Below are positions 7,946-18,624 of a stretch of 64,000 nt of DNA, piece after piece. Every line of letters starts with the position of its first letter. The stretch's first letter is position 1. The stretch lies in the NCBI RefSeq assembly GCF_047654785.1, contig NZ_JASGKQ010000001.1, forward strand, positions 868,001 through 932,000. The letters are read 5' to 3'. This DNA comes from Pelomonas sp047654785 (GTDB taxonomy: Bacteria > Pseudomonadota > Gammaproteobacteria > Burkholderiales > Burkholderiaceae_C). A model generated the notes under the pieces. The model was not told the DNA's origin. It saw nothing but the letters and a program-made list of their open reading frames with translations, and made no database searches. The position numbers and the translations under genes were made by a program.

Positions 7946-9019
7946 ATGTCCGTCAGCCTCGCCCGCCTCAAGAACCCCTGGGTCCTGCTGCTCTTCGCGG
8001 CCGGCCTCGCCGCCCTCGTGGCCTACATCGCCTACGTCTACCTGCAGCAGCGCGAGCAGCGCATCAAGGAGGAGGTGGCCGCGCGCGCGTCGCATGGGCA
8101 GACGCCGCGCGTGGCGGTCGTCGTGCCGCGCCAGGACGCGCCGGTCGGCACCGGCCTCGACCAGGGCCTGTTCGTCGCGCGCGACATCGAGCAGGACCTC
8201 GTCTACCCCGACACCATCATGGCGCGCGACTTCGACAGTGTGCGCGGCCAGCGGCTCGCGCGCCCGGTGATGCGCGGCCGGCCGCTGCGCCTGACCGACC
8301 TGCAGGCCCCGGAGGTGGACGACGTGGCCAGCCTGCTGCCCGCCGGCATGCGCGCGGTGACCATCGAGATCGACACCGTCAACTCCATCGCGCAGACGCT
8401 GCGGCCGGGCCACCGCGTGGACCTGTTCCTGATGTCCAAGGCCGACAAGGCCAAGGACAGCGAGATCGCCGAGATGCGCCTGAACCAGGCCACGCTGTTC
8501 ATGCAGAACCTGACGGTGCTGGCCACCGGCCAGGAGTTCCAGGACGTGGCCGGCGGCGACGCCGAGAAGCTGGCCAAGATGGTCCGTCCCGGCGAGGTGC
8601 AGGGGGCGCGGGAGAAGGGCTTCGACACCATCACCGTGCTCGTCACGCCCCGGGAAGCGGCGCGGCTGATCGTGGCGCAGAAGATGGGCAGCTTCCGCGT
8701 CGCGCTGCGCGGCCGCAAGGACGCGGACACCGTGGCCCTGCGCGCGACCACCGGCACCGACGTGCTGCCGCCGACTGCGGGCCGCGGCGAGGGCGTGGAG
8801 TTCATCGTCGGCGGCAAGGGCGGCGGCAACGCGGCGCTGCCGTCCAGCCTGGTGCCGGTGGGCCTGCCGGACCGGCCGGCCGGCGCGCGCGCGGCCACCG
8901 CGCAGGCCGACGTCAGGGCCGCCGTCGTGCAGGCGCTGGGCGAGATGGTCCAGCCGCGCCGCCCGGACGCCGAACGCGCCCCGTCCACCTCTTCCGACCG
9001 ATCTGCCGCGCAGCACTGA
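7946..9019 (+). CDS. cpaB: Flp pilus assembly protein CpaB/RcpC
   Basis: A 357-residue inner-membrane-anchored periplasmic protein. One N-terminal helix (about residues 11-33, WVLLLFAAGLAALVAYIAYVYL) precedes a SAF-type domain: LFVARDIEQDLVYPDTIMARDF, then RGQRLARPVMRGRPLRLTDL. The RcpC region contains GMRAVTIEIDTVNSIAQTLRPGHRVDLFL and DTITVLVTPREAARLIVAQ. CpaB works with the CpaC secretin as part of the outer-membrane pore. The gene ends in TGATG, overlapping cpaC by one base. Confidence 0.92.
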   Translation: MSVSLARLKNPWVLLLFAAGLAALVAYIAYVYLQQREQRIKEEVAARASHGQTPRVAVVVPRQDAPVGTGLDQGLFVARDIEQDLVYPDTIMARDFDSVRGQRLARPVMRGRPLRLTDLQAPEVDDVASLLPAGMRAVTIEIDTVNSIAQTLRPGHRVDLFLMSKADKAKDSEIAEMRLNQATLFMQNLTVLATGQEFQDVAGGDAEKLAKMVRPGEVQGAREKGFDTITVLVTPREAARLIVAQKMGSFRVALRGRKDADTVALRATTGTDVLPPTAGRGEGVEFIVGGKGGGNAALPSSLVPVGLPDRPAGARAATAQADVRAAVVQALGEMVQPRRPDAERAPSTSSDRSAAQH

Positions 9020-10455
9020 TGCGCCCCGCCCACACCATGCCGACCTACGACGCGCCCCCCTTCATCGCCGCCGCCTGCGCCGCCGGCTTCCTGTTGCCGG
9101 CCCTGGCGGCCGACGCCGTGCCGCCGGCCAGGGCCGCCGCACCGGCCCTCACCGCGCCGGCAGCCGCGGCGCTGCCGGCGCGCAGCCGAGGCGCAGCGGC
9201 GCCGCCGCGTGCCGAGGTGCTGCCGGTCGCCGACGTGAGCCTGGCCCTGGGCGAGATCCGCATGCTGCCGGTGCAGGGCAAGGTGCGCCGCATCGCGGTG
9301 GGCAACGGCGCCCAGGTCAGCGCGACGACGGTGGACGACAGCCTCATGCTCATCGGCGAGCAGGTCGGCACGACGATGCTGATGGTGTGGTCGGACAGGC
9401 AGGTGCAGACCTTCCGGGTGAAGGTGGTCGCCAGCGACTTCGCCGCCACGCGCCGCCTCGTCGAGAACGTGCTGCGCGACGAGCGCAACGTCAGCATCGA
9501 GGAGTACGACGCCAAGCTCGTCGTGTCGGGCACGGTGCACCAGGAGACGCTGGCGCAGCTCTCCGAGGCGGTGAAGAGCGTGCCTGGCGTCGTGCTCAAC
9601 CTGAAGACCGACCCGGGCAGCCCGCTGGTGCGCTCGGTGCTGTTCCGCCTGCATTTCGTGGAGGTGAACAAGGCGTTGCTGGAGAAGATCGGCATCCAGT
9701 GGAGCAAGGAGGCCAATGGCCCCACCGTCGCCGCCCAGGGCGTGGCGCTGCAGGAGAAGCTCTACCGCGGCCTGCCGCAGGCGCAGCCGGGCGACAACCT
9801 GCTGACGGCGTCGCCGCCCTTCGTCACGCGCAACGGCCACACGACGGGCCTGTTCTTCGGCCTGGCCACGTCCATCGCGTCGCGGCTGAACCTGGGCCGG
9901 ACCGACGGCGATGCGCGCGTGCTCGCGTCGCCGGAGCTGACGGCCAAGAGCGGCGGCAAGGCGCGGCTGCAGGTGGGCGGCGAGATCCCCATCCCGATGG
10001 CGGGCGCCTTCGGCGCGCAGACGGTCGAGTTCAAGCCCTACGGCATCATCTTCTCGATCGAGCCCACCATCGACAACGGCGACGTCATCACGGCCAAGCT
10101 CTCCACCGAGCTGTCGCAGATCGACCCGGCGATCACGGTCTCTGGCATCCCGGCCTTCCTGACGCGCTCCACGTCCACCGAGATCAGCGTGAAGCCGGGC
10201 GAGATGGTCGCGCTGTCGGGCCTCATCAACGGCGAGCTGTCCAACGCCATCGACAAGGTGCCCGGCCTGGGCAACATCCCCATCCTCGGCCGCTTGTTCC
10301 GCTCCGACGATTTCCGCAGCAAGAAGAGCGACCTCGTCGTGCTGCTGGAGCCCGAGATCATCACCGCCGGCCAGGGCATGGCCGAGGAGGTCCGCCGGCG
10401 CGGGGCGGACAACAAGGCCGAGTTCGAGCGCCGCGTCGGCGAAGGCAACCACTGA
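9019..10455 (+). CDS. cpaC: Tad secretin CpaC/RcpA
   Basis: A 478-residue outer-membrane secretin for the Flp pilus. An N-terminal signal sequence (AAACAAGFLLPALAADA) is followed by an Ala/Pro-rich stretch. The pilus/secretin N-terminal domain (about 70-140) contains IRMLPVQGKVRRIAVGN and LMLIGEQVGTTMLMVWS. A BON-like segment comes next (NVSIEEYDAKLVVSGTV). The C-terminal secretin domain (about 255-445) carries VLASPELTAKSGGKARLQVGGEIPIP and VPGLGNIPILGRLFRSD, the classical secretin signature. It is coupled to cpaB. Confidence 0.93.
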   Translation: MRPAHTMPTYDAPPFIAAACAAGFLLPALAADAVPPARAAAPALTAPAAAALPARSRGAAAPPRAEVLPVADVSLALGEIRMLPVQGKVRRIAVGNGAQVSATTVDDSLMLIGEQVGTTMLMVWSDRQVQTFRVKVVASDFAATRRLVENVLRDERNVSIEEYDAKLVVSGTVHQETLAQLSEAVKSVPGVVLNLKTDPGSPLVRSVLFRLHFVEVNKALLEKIGIQWSKEANGPTVAAQGVALQEKLYRGLPQAQPGDNLLTASPPFVTRNGHTTGLFFGLATSIASRLNLGRTDGDARVLASPELTAKSGGKARLQVGGEIPIPMAGAFGAQTVEFKPYGIIFSIEPTIDNGDVITAKLSTELSQIDPAITVSGIPAFLTRSTSTEISVKPGEMVALSGLINGELSNAIDKVPGLGNIPILGRLFRSDDFRSKKSDLVVLLEPEIITAGQGMAEEVRRRGADNKAEFERRVGEGNH

Positions 10456-10465
10456 GGGCGCAGCG

Positions 10466-12175
<1,710 letters not shown>

Positions 12176-12185
12176 GGAGCGCGCC

Positions 12186-13037
12186 GTGGACGACCTGGTC
12201 ATCGCCATCCTCGTGATCTTCCTGATGGGCCTCGGGCTCATCTGGGCGGCGCTGCACTTCGGCGGACGCTGGATGCGCCAGCGCCAGTCGCGCGACGCCA
12301 GCGCGGCTGCCGAGGCGCTGGAGGAGATGTTCATCTTCACCGGCGCGCAGCGGCTGCAGGCCATCAACATCGTCGTGCTGATCCTGTCGCCGGTGGTGGC
12401 CTGGTTCGCCACGGGCAACGTCATCGTCGTGGCGCTCTGCGTCGTCGCGGCCTTCGTGTCGCCGCGCTGGGTGGTGCGCTGGCTGGCCAGGCGCCGGCTG
12501 CAGCAGTTCGAGCAGCAGTTGCCGGACGCGCTGCTGATGGTGACCGGCGCGCTGCGCGCGGGCGCCAGCCTCACCATCGCGCTCGACAGCGTGGCCAGCG
12601 AAGGCAAGCCGCCGATCTCGCAGGAGTTCGAGCTGCTGCTGCGCGAGCTGCGCCTGGGCGTGGACTTCGCGGTGGCGCTGCGCAACATGGAGCGGCGCGT
12701 GCCGCTGCAGGACCTGGCGATGGTGACGGCCGGCATGGCGCTGTCCCGCGAGGTGGGCGCCAACCTGGCCGAGACGCTGGAGTCCATCGCCAAGACCATC
12801 CGCACCAAGCTGCAGATGGAAGGCAAGATCCGCAGCCTCACCGCGCAGGGCAAGATGCAGGGGCTGGTGATGGCCAGCCTGCCGCTGCTGCTGGTGCTGG
12901 TGCTCAAGGCCATGGAGCCGGAGGCGATGGAGCCGCTGTTCACGACCTGGTACGGCTGGATGACCTCGGCCGTCATCATCGTGGCCGACCTGATCGGCTA
13001 CTTCTTCATCCGCCGCATCACGGCGATCGACGTCTGA
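12186..13037 (+). CDS. tadB: Tad inner-membrane platform protein TadB
   Basis: A 283-residue member of the type II secretion F family (GspF domain). There is an N-terminal helix, a helix pair around residues 60-95 (INIVVLILSPVVAW), a cytoplasmic T2SF domain (QLPDALLMVTGALRAGASLTIAL, ALSREVGANLAETLESIAKTIR) and a C-terminal pair of membrane helices. With TadC it forms the inner-membrane platform on which CpaF acts. It lies 10 bp after cpaF and 16 bp before tadC. Confidence 0.92.
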   Translation: MDDLVIAILVIFLMGLGLIWAALHFGGRWMRQRQSRDASAAAEALEEMFIFTGAQRLQAINIVVLILSPVVAWFATGNVIVVALCVVAAFVSPRWVVRWLARRRLQQFEQQLPDALLMVTGALRAGASLTIALDSVASEGKPPISQEFELLLRELRLGVDFAVALRNMERRVPLQDLAMVTAGMALSREVGANLAETLESIAKTIRTKLQMEGKIRSLTAQGKMQGLVMASLPLLLVLVLKAMEPEAMEPLFTTWYGWMTSAVIIVADLIGYFFIRRITAIDV

Positions 13038-13053
13038 GGGAGGCCGGTCCGCG

Positions 13054-13941
13054 ATGGAACAGATCCTCGTCGCATTGCTCGTGGGCGTGGCCTTCGTGGT
13101 GTTCGCCGCGGCCGTCGTGTTCAGCGCCAGCCGGCTCAAGGCCGAGGTGCCGGAGGAGGACCGCGAGTTCCTCGACCCGCTGCCGCGCACGCTGCGCATG
13201 ATGTGGCCGCTGGTGCGCTTCGTGGACTACCACCTCGCCCAGCGCATCCCCGACAGGCTGGTCGCCGGCCCGGCCGAGGCGCTGCGGCTGTCGGGGCTGC
13301 TCTACCTGATGAGCCCGCGGCAGTTCATCTCGCTGTGCGTCATCAGCCTGCTGGGCTTCGCCGGCATCACCGGCATCCTGCTGTCGGCGGTGGACTTGTT
13401 CAGCTGGCTCTACGTGCTCATCGCGGCGGCCTTCGGCTACGTCTATCCGCGCATCTGGCTGAGCGACTCGCTGAAGACGCGGCAGAAGAACATCGTGCGC
13501 GCGCTGCCGACCTACCTGGACTTCTTGACCATGGGCGTGGAGGCGGGCCTGAACATGGCGGGCGCGATCTCGCAGGCCGTGGCCAAGGGGCCGGCCGGGC
13601 CGATGAAGAGCGAGCTCAGCCTGGTCTTGCGCGACCTGCGCTCGGGCCTGACGCGCAGCGAGGCGCTGCGCCGCATGGACGAGCGCGTGCGCGTGCCGCA
13701 GGTGTCGAGCTTCGTCAGCGCCGTCGTGCAGGCCGAGCGCATGGGCGCGAGCCTCGGCGCCACCTTCCGCTTCCAGGCCGAGCAGCGCCGCACGGAGCGC
13801 TTCCAGCGCGCCGAGAAGCTGGCGATGGAGGCGCCCGTGAAGCTGATCTTCCCGCTCGTGGTGTTCATCTTCCCGGTGACCTTCGTCGTGCTGATGTTCC
13901 CGATCGCGGTGAAGTTCATGCAGTCCGGAGTGACCATCTGA
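13054..13941 (+). CDS. tadC: Tad inner-membrane platform protein TadC
   Basis: A 295-residue T2SF-family protein paralogous to TadB. It has an N-terminal helix, a membrane pair around residues 90-135, the T2SF core (ALPTYLDFLTMGVEAGLNMAGAISQ, SSFVSAVVQAERMGASLGATFRFQAEQRR) and C-terminal helices (IFPLVVFIFPVTFVVLMFPI). It is the partner of TadB. Its stop overlaps the next start (TGATG). Confidence 0.92.
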   Translation: MEQILVALLVGVAFVVFAAAVVFSASRLKAEVPEEDREFLDPLPRTLRMMWPLVRFVDYHLAQRIPDRLVAGPAEALRLSGLLYLMSPRQFISLCVISLLGFAGITGILLSAVDLFSWLYVLIAAAFGYVYPRIWLSDSLKTRQKNIVRALPTYLDFLTMGVEAGLNMAGAISQAVAKGPAGPMKSELSLVLRDLRSGLTRSEALRRMDERVRVPQVSSFVSAVVQAERMGASLGATFRFQAEQRRTERFQRAEKLAMEAPVKLIFPLVVFIFPVTFVVLMFPIAVKFMQSGVTI

Positions 13942-14303
13942 TGCTGGAGCAGTCCGTGAACGGCGAGAACGCGGCCGCCGGTGCGCTGCCGCTGGAGCTG
14001 CGCCGCACCGAGACCGTGCTGGAGCGCATGCGCGGCCTGCTGGGCCGCCCGCCGCTGCGGCGTGGCCAGGCGCTGCTGATCGACGGCTGCAACATGGTCC
14101 ACACGGTCGGCATGGGCTATGCCATCGACATCGTCTTCGTGGACCGCGCGGGCAGCATCCGGCGCATCTGCGCCGCCGTGCCGCCGTGGCGGGCGCGGTC
14201 GTGCCTGCGCGCGCGCCGCGTCATCGAGCTGGCCGCGGGCGAGGCCGCGCGGCGCGGCTGGGCGCCGGGCATGCGGCTCGCCTTCGCGGCGGAGGCGCCA
14301 TGA
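13941..14303 (+). CDS. DUF192 family protein
   Basis: A 120-residue protein matching DUF192: ETVLERMRGLLGRPPLRRGQALLIDGCNMVHTVGMGYAIDIVFVD, where M-x-T-x-x-M/G-MxYxIDI(V/L)F is the family core, then RARRVIELAAGEAARRGWAPGMRL. There is no signal peptide, so it is cytoplasmic, unlike many DUF192 proteins. The function of the family is unknown. Overlaps at both ends (TGATG with tadC, ATGA with tadE) make it a true operon member. Confidence 0.85.
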   Translation: MLEQSVNGENAAAGALPLELRRTETVLERMRGLLGRPPLRRGQALLIDGCNMVHTVGMGYAIDIVFVDRAGSIRRICAAVPPWRARSCLRARRVIELAAGEAARRGWAPGMRLAFAAEAP

Positions 14304-15037
14304 CGCCGCGGTGGGGCCGGCCGGGCCGGGGCGGCGGGCAGGGTGGTCAATCGGCCACCGAGTTCCTCATCGTCTTCCCGCTGCTGATCATGCTGGTGCT
14401 GGGCGTCATCCAGTGGGGGCTGCTGTACCAGGCCCGTGCGGTGCTGAACCACGCCAGCCTGCTGGCCGCCCGCGCGGGCGCCGTGCATCACGGCGACAAG
14501 GGCGAGATGAAGAAGGCGCTCGCCGCCGGCCTCACGCCGCTGTTCGCCAGCGAGGCGTCGATGGCCGGCTTCGTGGCCGCGCGCACCAAGGCCTTCACCG
14601 AGATCTCGGTCTCCAACCTCGCCAGCATCGACGTGCTCAACCCGACGGCGCAGGCCTTCACCGACTTCGGCCAGGCGCGGCTGGACGGCCTGGGCGGCGG
14701 CGACCGCGAGATTCCCAACGACACGCTGAATTTCCGCAACCCCGCGCCGGGCGCGTCGTCGGGCGTGTCGGTGCAGGACGCCAACATCCTGCATGTGCGC
14801 GTGAGCTACTGCTACCGCCTCATCGTGCCCGTCGTCGGCCGCATGATCCATGCCGCCGTCCATGCGCTGCCGCTCGGCCACGCGCTGCAGGCCCACGGCA
14901 TGGGCGACCCCTTCGGCATCGGCGGCGGCCCGCTGGTGGATTCGTGCATGCGGCCCATGGTCGAGGGCCCGCGCATCCGCATCCAGAGCGAAGCCGTCGT
15001 GCGCATGCAAAGCCCGTTCTACAGGAGCAATCTGTGA
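14300..15037 (+). CDS. tadE: TadE family pseudopilin
   Basis: A 245-residue protein. GGQSATEFLIVFPLLIMLVLGVIQWGLLY is the classic TadE motif: Gly before the cleavage site, Glu at +5, then a hydrophobic helix, followed by QARAVLNHASLLAARAGAV. The periplasmic domain contains FRNPAPG and two Cys (SYCYRL, DSCMRP). TadE is processed by the prepilin peptidase and helps pilus biogenesis. It is the second TadE-type gene here. It overlaps DUF192 (ATGA) and the next gene (GTGA). Confidence 0.88.
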   Translation: MTPRWGRPGRGGGQGGQSATEFLIVFPLLIMLVLGVIQWGLLYQARAVLNHASLLAARAGAVHHGDKGEMKKALAAGLTPLFASEASMAGFVAARTKAFTEISVSNLASIDVLNPTAQAFTDFGQARLDGLGGGDREIPNDTLNFRNPAPGASSGVSVQDANILHVRVSYCYRLIVPVVGRMIHAAVHALPLGHALQAHGMGDPFGIGGGPLVDSCMRPMVEGPRIRIQSEAVVRMQSPFYRSNL

Positions 15038-15552
15038 AAGCCGCGTTCGTCCTGCTGCTCGCCGCGAGCACCGCCCACGCCGCCCAGGCCCAGGCCCTGG
15101 AAGCGCGGCGCTACCGCACGAGCGAGGGCGTCGAGGTGTTGACGGGCCGGCCCGCGCCGGCGGCCTCCGCACCCGTGGCGGTGTCGGCCGCACCGGCCGC
15201 GGCCGCATCGCCGCCGGGCCGGCCGGCGTCGCCCCCGCAGGCCCGCCAGGTGCCGGCCGCCGCCCAGGCCGACCGGGACCGCGAGCGCTTCGGCATCCTC
15301 CAGGCCGAGCTGATGGCCGAAGCCCGCTCGCTGTCCGCGAAGCGCCTGGCGCTGGCCTCGCCGCGCGCGGGGCTGGACCTGACCAGCGAGCAACTGCAGG
15401 CGCTGCGCGACAACATCGCCCGCCACGAAGAGAACATCCGCGCGCTCAACCGCGAGATCCGCCGCCTGCCCGCGTCCGCCATGTCCGGTCCGCCGCCGAT
15501 GCCGCCCAAGCACCTGGCCGCTGCCACCGAACCGGCCCGCCAGGCGCGCTGA
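15034..15552 (+). CDS. Small exported coiled-coil protein closing the Tad operon
   Basis: 172 residues from a GTG start at 15034, selected by an excellent AGGAG seven bases upstream and by the signal peptide it opens (KAAFVLLLAASTAHAAQAQA). The mature part is a Pro/Ala-rich linker (about 40-85) and then a charged helical region (ERFGILQAELMAEARSL, EQLQALRDNIARHEENIRALNREIRRL), probably a coiled coil. I do not recognise a family. It may be a periplasmic accessory of the pilus. Confidence 0.75.
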   Translation: MKAAFVLLLAASTAHAAQAQALEARRYRTSEGVEVLTGRPAPAASAPVAVSAAPAAAASPPGRPASPPQARQVPAAAQADRDRERFGILQAELMAEARSLSAKRLALASPRAGLDLTSEQLQALRDNIARHEENIRALNREIRRLPASAMSGPPPMPPKHLAAATEPARQAR

Positions 15553-15610
15553 GCCGCGGCGGCATGCGCCGCGGCCTGGCGGCGCGGATGTCCTGGGAGT
15601 ATCCGGAATG

Positions 15611-15626
15611 CTGTATATATTTACAG
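15611..15626 (+). promoter_or_regulatory. LexA operator (SOS box)
   Basis: CTGTATATATTTACAG matches the CTGT-N8-ACAG LexA box of E. coli and betaproteobacteria perfectly, with an AT-rich centre and extended symmetry (TGCTGTA...TACAGCA). It ends one base before the ATG of the radical SAM gene. Promoter and any ribosome-binding site must therefore overlap it or lie upstream of it. Confidence 0.85.
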
Positions 15627-15627
15627 C

Positions 15628-16752
15628 ATGTCGCGCCCACCCCTCCGCATCGCCGCCGCCCAGCCGGCGTTGGTCCCGCTGGCCTCCATCAAGGGCCGCG
15701 GCAGCGCCACGGCCATGCCGCACCGCTTCGAGCGGCACGAGCGCGAGCAGGTGGACGACGGCTGGGGCGCGCTGGACCAGCAGGCCGCCGAGGAGCGGCT
15801 GCCGCCGGCCACGCAGGTGATCGAGGAGCGGGCCGGGACCATCCTGTCCAGCGACCAGTCGCCCGACATCGCGTTCGACACCTCCATCAACCCCTACCGC
15901 GGCTGCGAGCACGGATGCATCTACTGCTTCGCACGGCCCACGCACAGCTACCTGAACCTGTCGCCGGGGCTGGACTTCGAGACGCGCATCATCGCCAAGG
16001 TCAACGCCGCCGAGCGGCTGCGCGAGGCGCTGGCCTCGCCGCGCTACCAGCCGCGCTCGCTGGTGCTGGGCACGGCGACGGACGCCTACCAGCCCGTCGA
16101 GCGCCGGCTGGGCATCACGCGGCGCGTCGTCGAACTGCTGGCCGAGTGCCGGCATCCGTTCTCGGTCGTCACCAAGTCCTCCGGCATCGAGCGCGACCTG
16201 GACCTGCTGGCGCCCATGGCCGTGCAGGGGCTGGTGTCGGTCTACCTTTCCATCACGACGCTGGACAACGCGCTCGCCCGCCTGCTGGAGCCGCGCGCCG
16301 CCGCGCCGGCCCGGCGGCTGCGCACGATCCGGGCGCTGGCCGACGCGGGCGTGCCGGTGGGCGTCAGCGTGTCGCCCGTCATCCCCTTCATCAACGAGCC
16401 GGAGCTGGAGCGCATCCTGGAGGCCGCCGCGGCGGCCGGCGCCAGCAGCGCGTTCAGCATCCCGGTGCGCCTGCCCTGGGAGGTGAACCCGCTGTTCCAG
16501 GACTGGCTGGCGCGCCATTTCCCGGACCGCGCCGGGCGCGTGATGGCCCGCATCCGCGACCTGCGCGGCGGCCGGGACAACGACGCCCGCTTCGGCTCGC
16601 GGATGACGGGCGAGGGCGTCTGGGCCGAGCTGCTGCGGGCGCGCCTGCACCGCGCGGCGGCCCGGCTGGGGCTGCGCAACGAGCGCCGGCCGGTGCAGCT
16701 CGCGGCCTTCCGCCGGCCGCAGCTGCCGTCGGCGCAGGGCCGTTTGTTCTAG
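15628..16752 (+). CDS. PA0069-family radical SAM protein, SOS-controlled
   Basis: A 374-residue radical SAM enzyme. The 4Fe-4S motif is RGCEHGCIYCF (C-x3-C-x2-C, about residues 91-98). It is preceded by the family opening KGRGSATAMPHRFERHE...DDGWG and DTSINPYRGC, and followed by LVLGTATDAYQPVERRLGITR and SITTLDNALARLLEPRA. The family is related to SplB-like DNA repair enzymes, but its reaction is not established. The start is fixed by the conserved N-terminus and lies one base after a perfect LexA box. No Shine-Dalgarno is visible at normal spacing, so the mRNA may be leaderless. SOS induction is inferred from the operator. Confidence 0.88.
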   Translation: MSRPPLRIAAAQPALVPLASIKGRGSATAMPHRFERHEREQVDDGWGALDQQAAEERLPPATQVIEERAGTILSSDQSPDIAFDTSINPYRGCEHGCIYCFARPTHSYLNLSPGLDFETRIIAKVNAAERLREALASPRYQPRSLVLGTATDAYQPVERRLGITRRVVELLAECRHPFSVVTKSSGIERDLDLLAPMAVQGLVSVYLSITTLDNALARLLEPRAAAPARRLRTIRALADAGVPVGVSVSPVIPFINEPELERILEAAAAAGASSAFSIPVRLPWEVNPLFQDWLARHFPDRAGRVMARIRDLRGGRDNDARFGSRMTGEGVWAELLRARLHRAAARLGLRNERRPVQLAAFRRPQLPSAQGRLF

Positions 16753-16786
16753 CCGGTGGCGGCGCGGCTCGCGGCGCCCGGCGGGC

Positions 16787-18478
16787 TCATGGGTTGCGGC
16801 AGGCGGCCAGCAGGTCCCACGCGGGCCGGTAGACGTCCGCCCGCGCGCCCACCCAGCCCATCACCGTGTGGAAGAGCTGGTCGTGCGACGCCGGCCGGTC
16901 GCGCAGCCCGGCCACGCAGCCGGGCTTCAGCGACGCGGCCAGCGCGCCGCCCTCGGGCATCCACAGGATCATGGGCACGTGGGTCTGCTCGCGCGGGGCG
17001 ATGGCGTAGGGCATGCCGTGCAGGTACAGGCCGTTTTCGCCGAGCGACTCGCCGTGGTCCGACACGTAGAGCAGGCCGGGGTCGAAGCGGGCCTGCTGCC
17101 CGCGCAGCCAGGCGACGCTGCGCGCCAGCAGGCGGTCGGTGGCGGCGATGCTGTTGTCGTAGGCGTTGACGACCTGCTCGCGCGGGCACTGCTGCAGCGC
17201 GTTGCTGCGGCACTCGGGCTGGAAGGGCTTCAGGTCGGGCGGCGAGCGCTTGAAGTAGGCCGGGCCGTGGCTGCCCATCTGGTGCATGACCAGCACCAGG
17301 CCGCGCGCCAGCCGCTGCGGGTCCAGCGCGGCGAGGCGCTGGTCCAGGCCGTGCAGCAGCGCCTCGTCGAGGCATTCCTCGCCGTCGCACAGCCCCGGCG
17401 GCAGCGGCGCGGCGCCCGCGGGCAGCTGCGCCGTGAAGGCGTGGGGCACGCGCTCGCACAGGCCCTTGCAGCCGCTCTGGTTGTCCAGCCACAGCACGGC
17501 CAGGCCGGCGCGCTGCAGCACGTCCAGCAGGTTCTGCTGCGGCGCCTTCAGGTCCACGAAGGCCGCGCGGCCCAGCGGCGAGAACATGCAGGGCAGCGAG
17601 GCGGCGGTGGCCGTGCCGCAGGAGCGCACGTCGCGCAGGCTGGTCAGCTCGGCCGGCGGCAGCGCGGTCAGCTCGGGGTTGGTGGGCCGCGCATAGCCGT
17701 TGAGGCTGAAGTTCATGGCGCGCGCGGTCTCGCCCACGACCAGCAGCAGCAGCGGCGGCCTGGCGCCGGCGGCGCGCGGCAGCAGGCGCGCATCGGCGCC
17801 GATGACGGCCGGCGGCCCGGCGGGCACGGCCGCCTGACTGCGTGCCGCGGCGGCGCCCAGCGAGTACACCGCGTTCAGCGGCGTGACCATGTAGCGCAGC
17901 GACTTGTGCGTGCGCATCGTCGACGACAGCTGCGCGAACACCGGCAGCGCGAGCAGCACCACCGCCCCCAGCCCCAGTACGCAGGCGCCCAGGTTACCGG
18001 CCAGCCGCCCGAGCACCGGCTGCGGCGGCGCCTTGGGCCGGCGCAGCAGCCACGCGGCGGGCAGGGCGCCCAGCAGCAGCACGCTCAGCAGCAGCCGCCA
18101 GCCGAGCAGGTCACGCGTCTCGCGCACGTCGGTCTGCACCAGGTTCGTCACCATGCCCGGGTCGAACACGATGCCGTAGCTGCCGATGAAGTGCGCCAGC
18201 GCGGCGGCGCCCAGCAGCAGCACGACGAGCACCGCCGTCACCAGCCGCGGCCAGGCCAGCAGGCTCAGCACTGCGCCGGTGGCGGCGGCGACCATGCCGA
18301 TGAACGCGGCGGTGAAGGCGACGGCGTGTGCGCCGGTGTTGTCGGGCAGCGACTGCAGCTGCCGCCACAGCGGCCAGTTGGCCAGCACGGCCATCCACAG
18401 CGAGGCCAGCCACACCTGGGTCAGGGGCCGCGAGGCGTCGGGCCGGAACCAGGCCCGCAGGCGTTTGAACGGGGACAT
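16787..18478 (-). CDS. eptA: Lipid A phosphoethanolamine transferase EptA-like
   Basis: A 563-residue inner-membrane enzyme that transfers phosphoethanolamine to lipid A or LPS core. Five N-terminal membrane helices (residues about 20-190) are followed by a periplasmic sulfatase-fold domain. It has the nucleophile Thr in VVGETARAMNFSLNGYARPTNP, metal ligands in SDHGESLGENGLYLHG, and several Cys likely in disulfides (RSCGTATAASLPCMF, SGCKGLCERV, LCDGEECLD). Such enzymes lower sensitivity to cationic peptides and polymyxin. It lies downstream of dnaJ, separated by a terminator, so it probably has its own promoter. Confidence 0.92.
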   Translation of the reverse strand: MSPFKRLRAWFRPDASRPLTQVWLASLWMAVLANWPLWRQLQSLPDNTGAHAVAFTAAFIGMVAAATGAVLSLLAWPRLVTAVLVVLLLGAAALAHFIGSYGIVFDPGMVTNLVQTDVRETRDLLGWRLLLSVLLLGALPAAWLLRRPKAPPQPVLGRLAGNLGACVLGLGAVVLLALPVFAQLSSTMRTHKSLRYMVTPLNAVYSLGAAAARSQAAVPAGPPAVIGADARLLPRAAGARPPLLLLVVGETARAMNFSLNGYARPTNPELTALPPAELTSLRDVRSCGTATAASLPCMFSPLGRAAFVDLKAPQQNLLDVLQRAGLAVLWLDNQSGCKGLCERVPHAFTAQLPAGAAPLPPGLCDGEECLDEALLHGLDQRLAALDPQRLARGLVLVMHQMGSHGPAYFKRSPPDLKPFQPECRSNALQQCPREQVVNAYDNSIAATDRLLARSVAWLRGQQARFDPGLLYVSDHGESLGENGLYLHGMPYAIAPREQTHVPMILWMPEGGALAASLKPGCVAGLRDRPASHDQLFHTVMGWVGARADVYRPAWDLLAACRNP

Positions 18479-18570
18479 GGACAGCGGGCGGGGAAGCGGC
18501 CCGGCATCCTTGCCGTGGTGGCTGAAGCGAGGCTGAAGCTGGTGCCGCCGCCCATGTCGTCCCGGGGATG

Positions 18571-18603
18571 AAAAAAGCCGCAGGCCCTGTCGGGCGCTGC
18601 GGC
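18571..18603 (-). terminator. Intrinsic terminator of dnaJ
   Basis: On the minus strand GCCGCAG (18603-18597) pairs with CTGCGGC (18583-18577), followed by six T. It lies about 20 bases after the dnaJ stop. Confidence 0.85.
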
Positions 18604-18624
18604 TGCATCGGCCGGGGGCGGGCC

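Noticed and set aside
15715..15730. Alternative downstream start for the radical SAM gene, away from the LexA box
   Set aside because: It would remove the conserved KGRG segment that precedes PHRFERHE in this family, so the ATG at 15628 is preferred.
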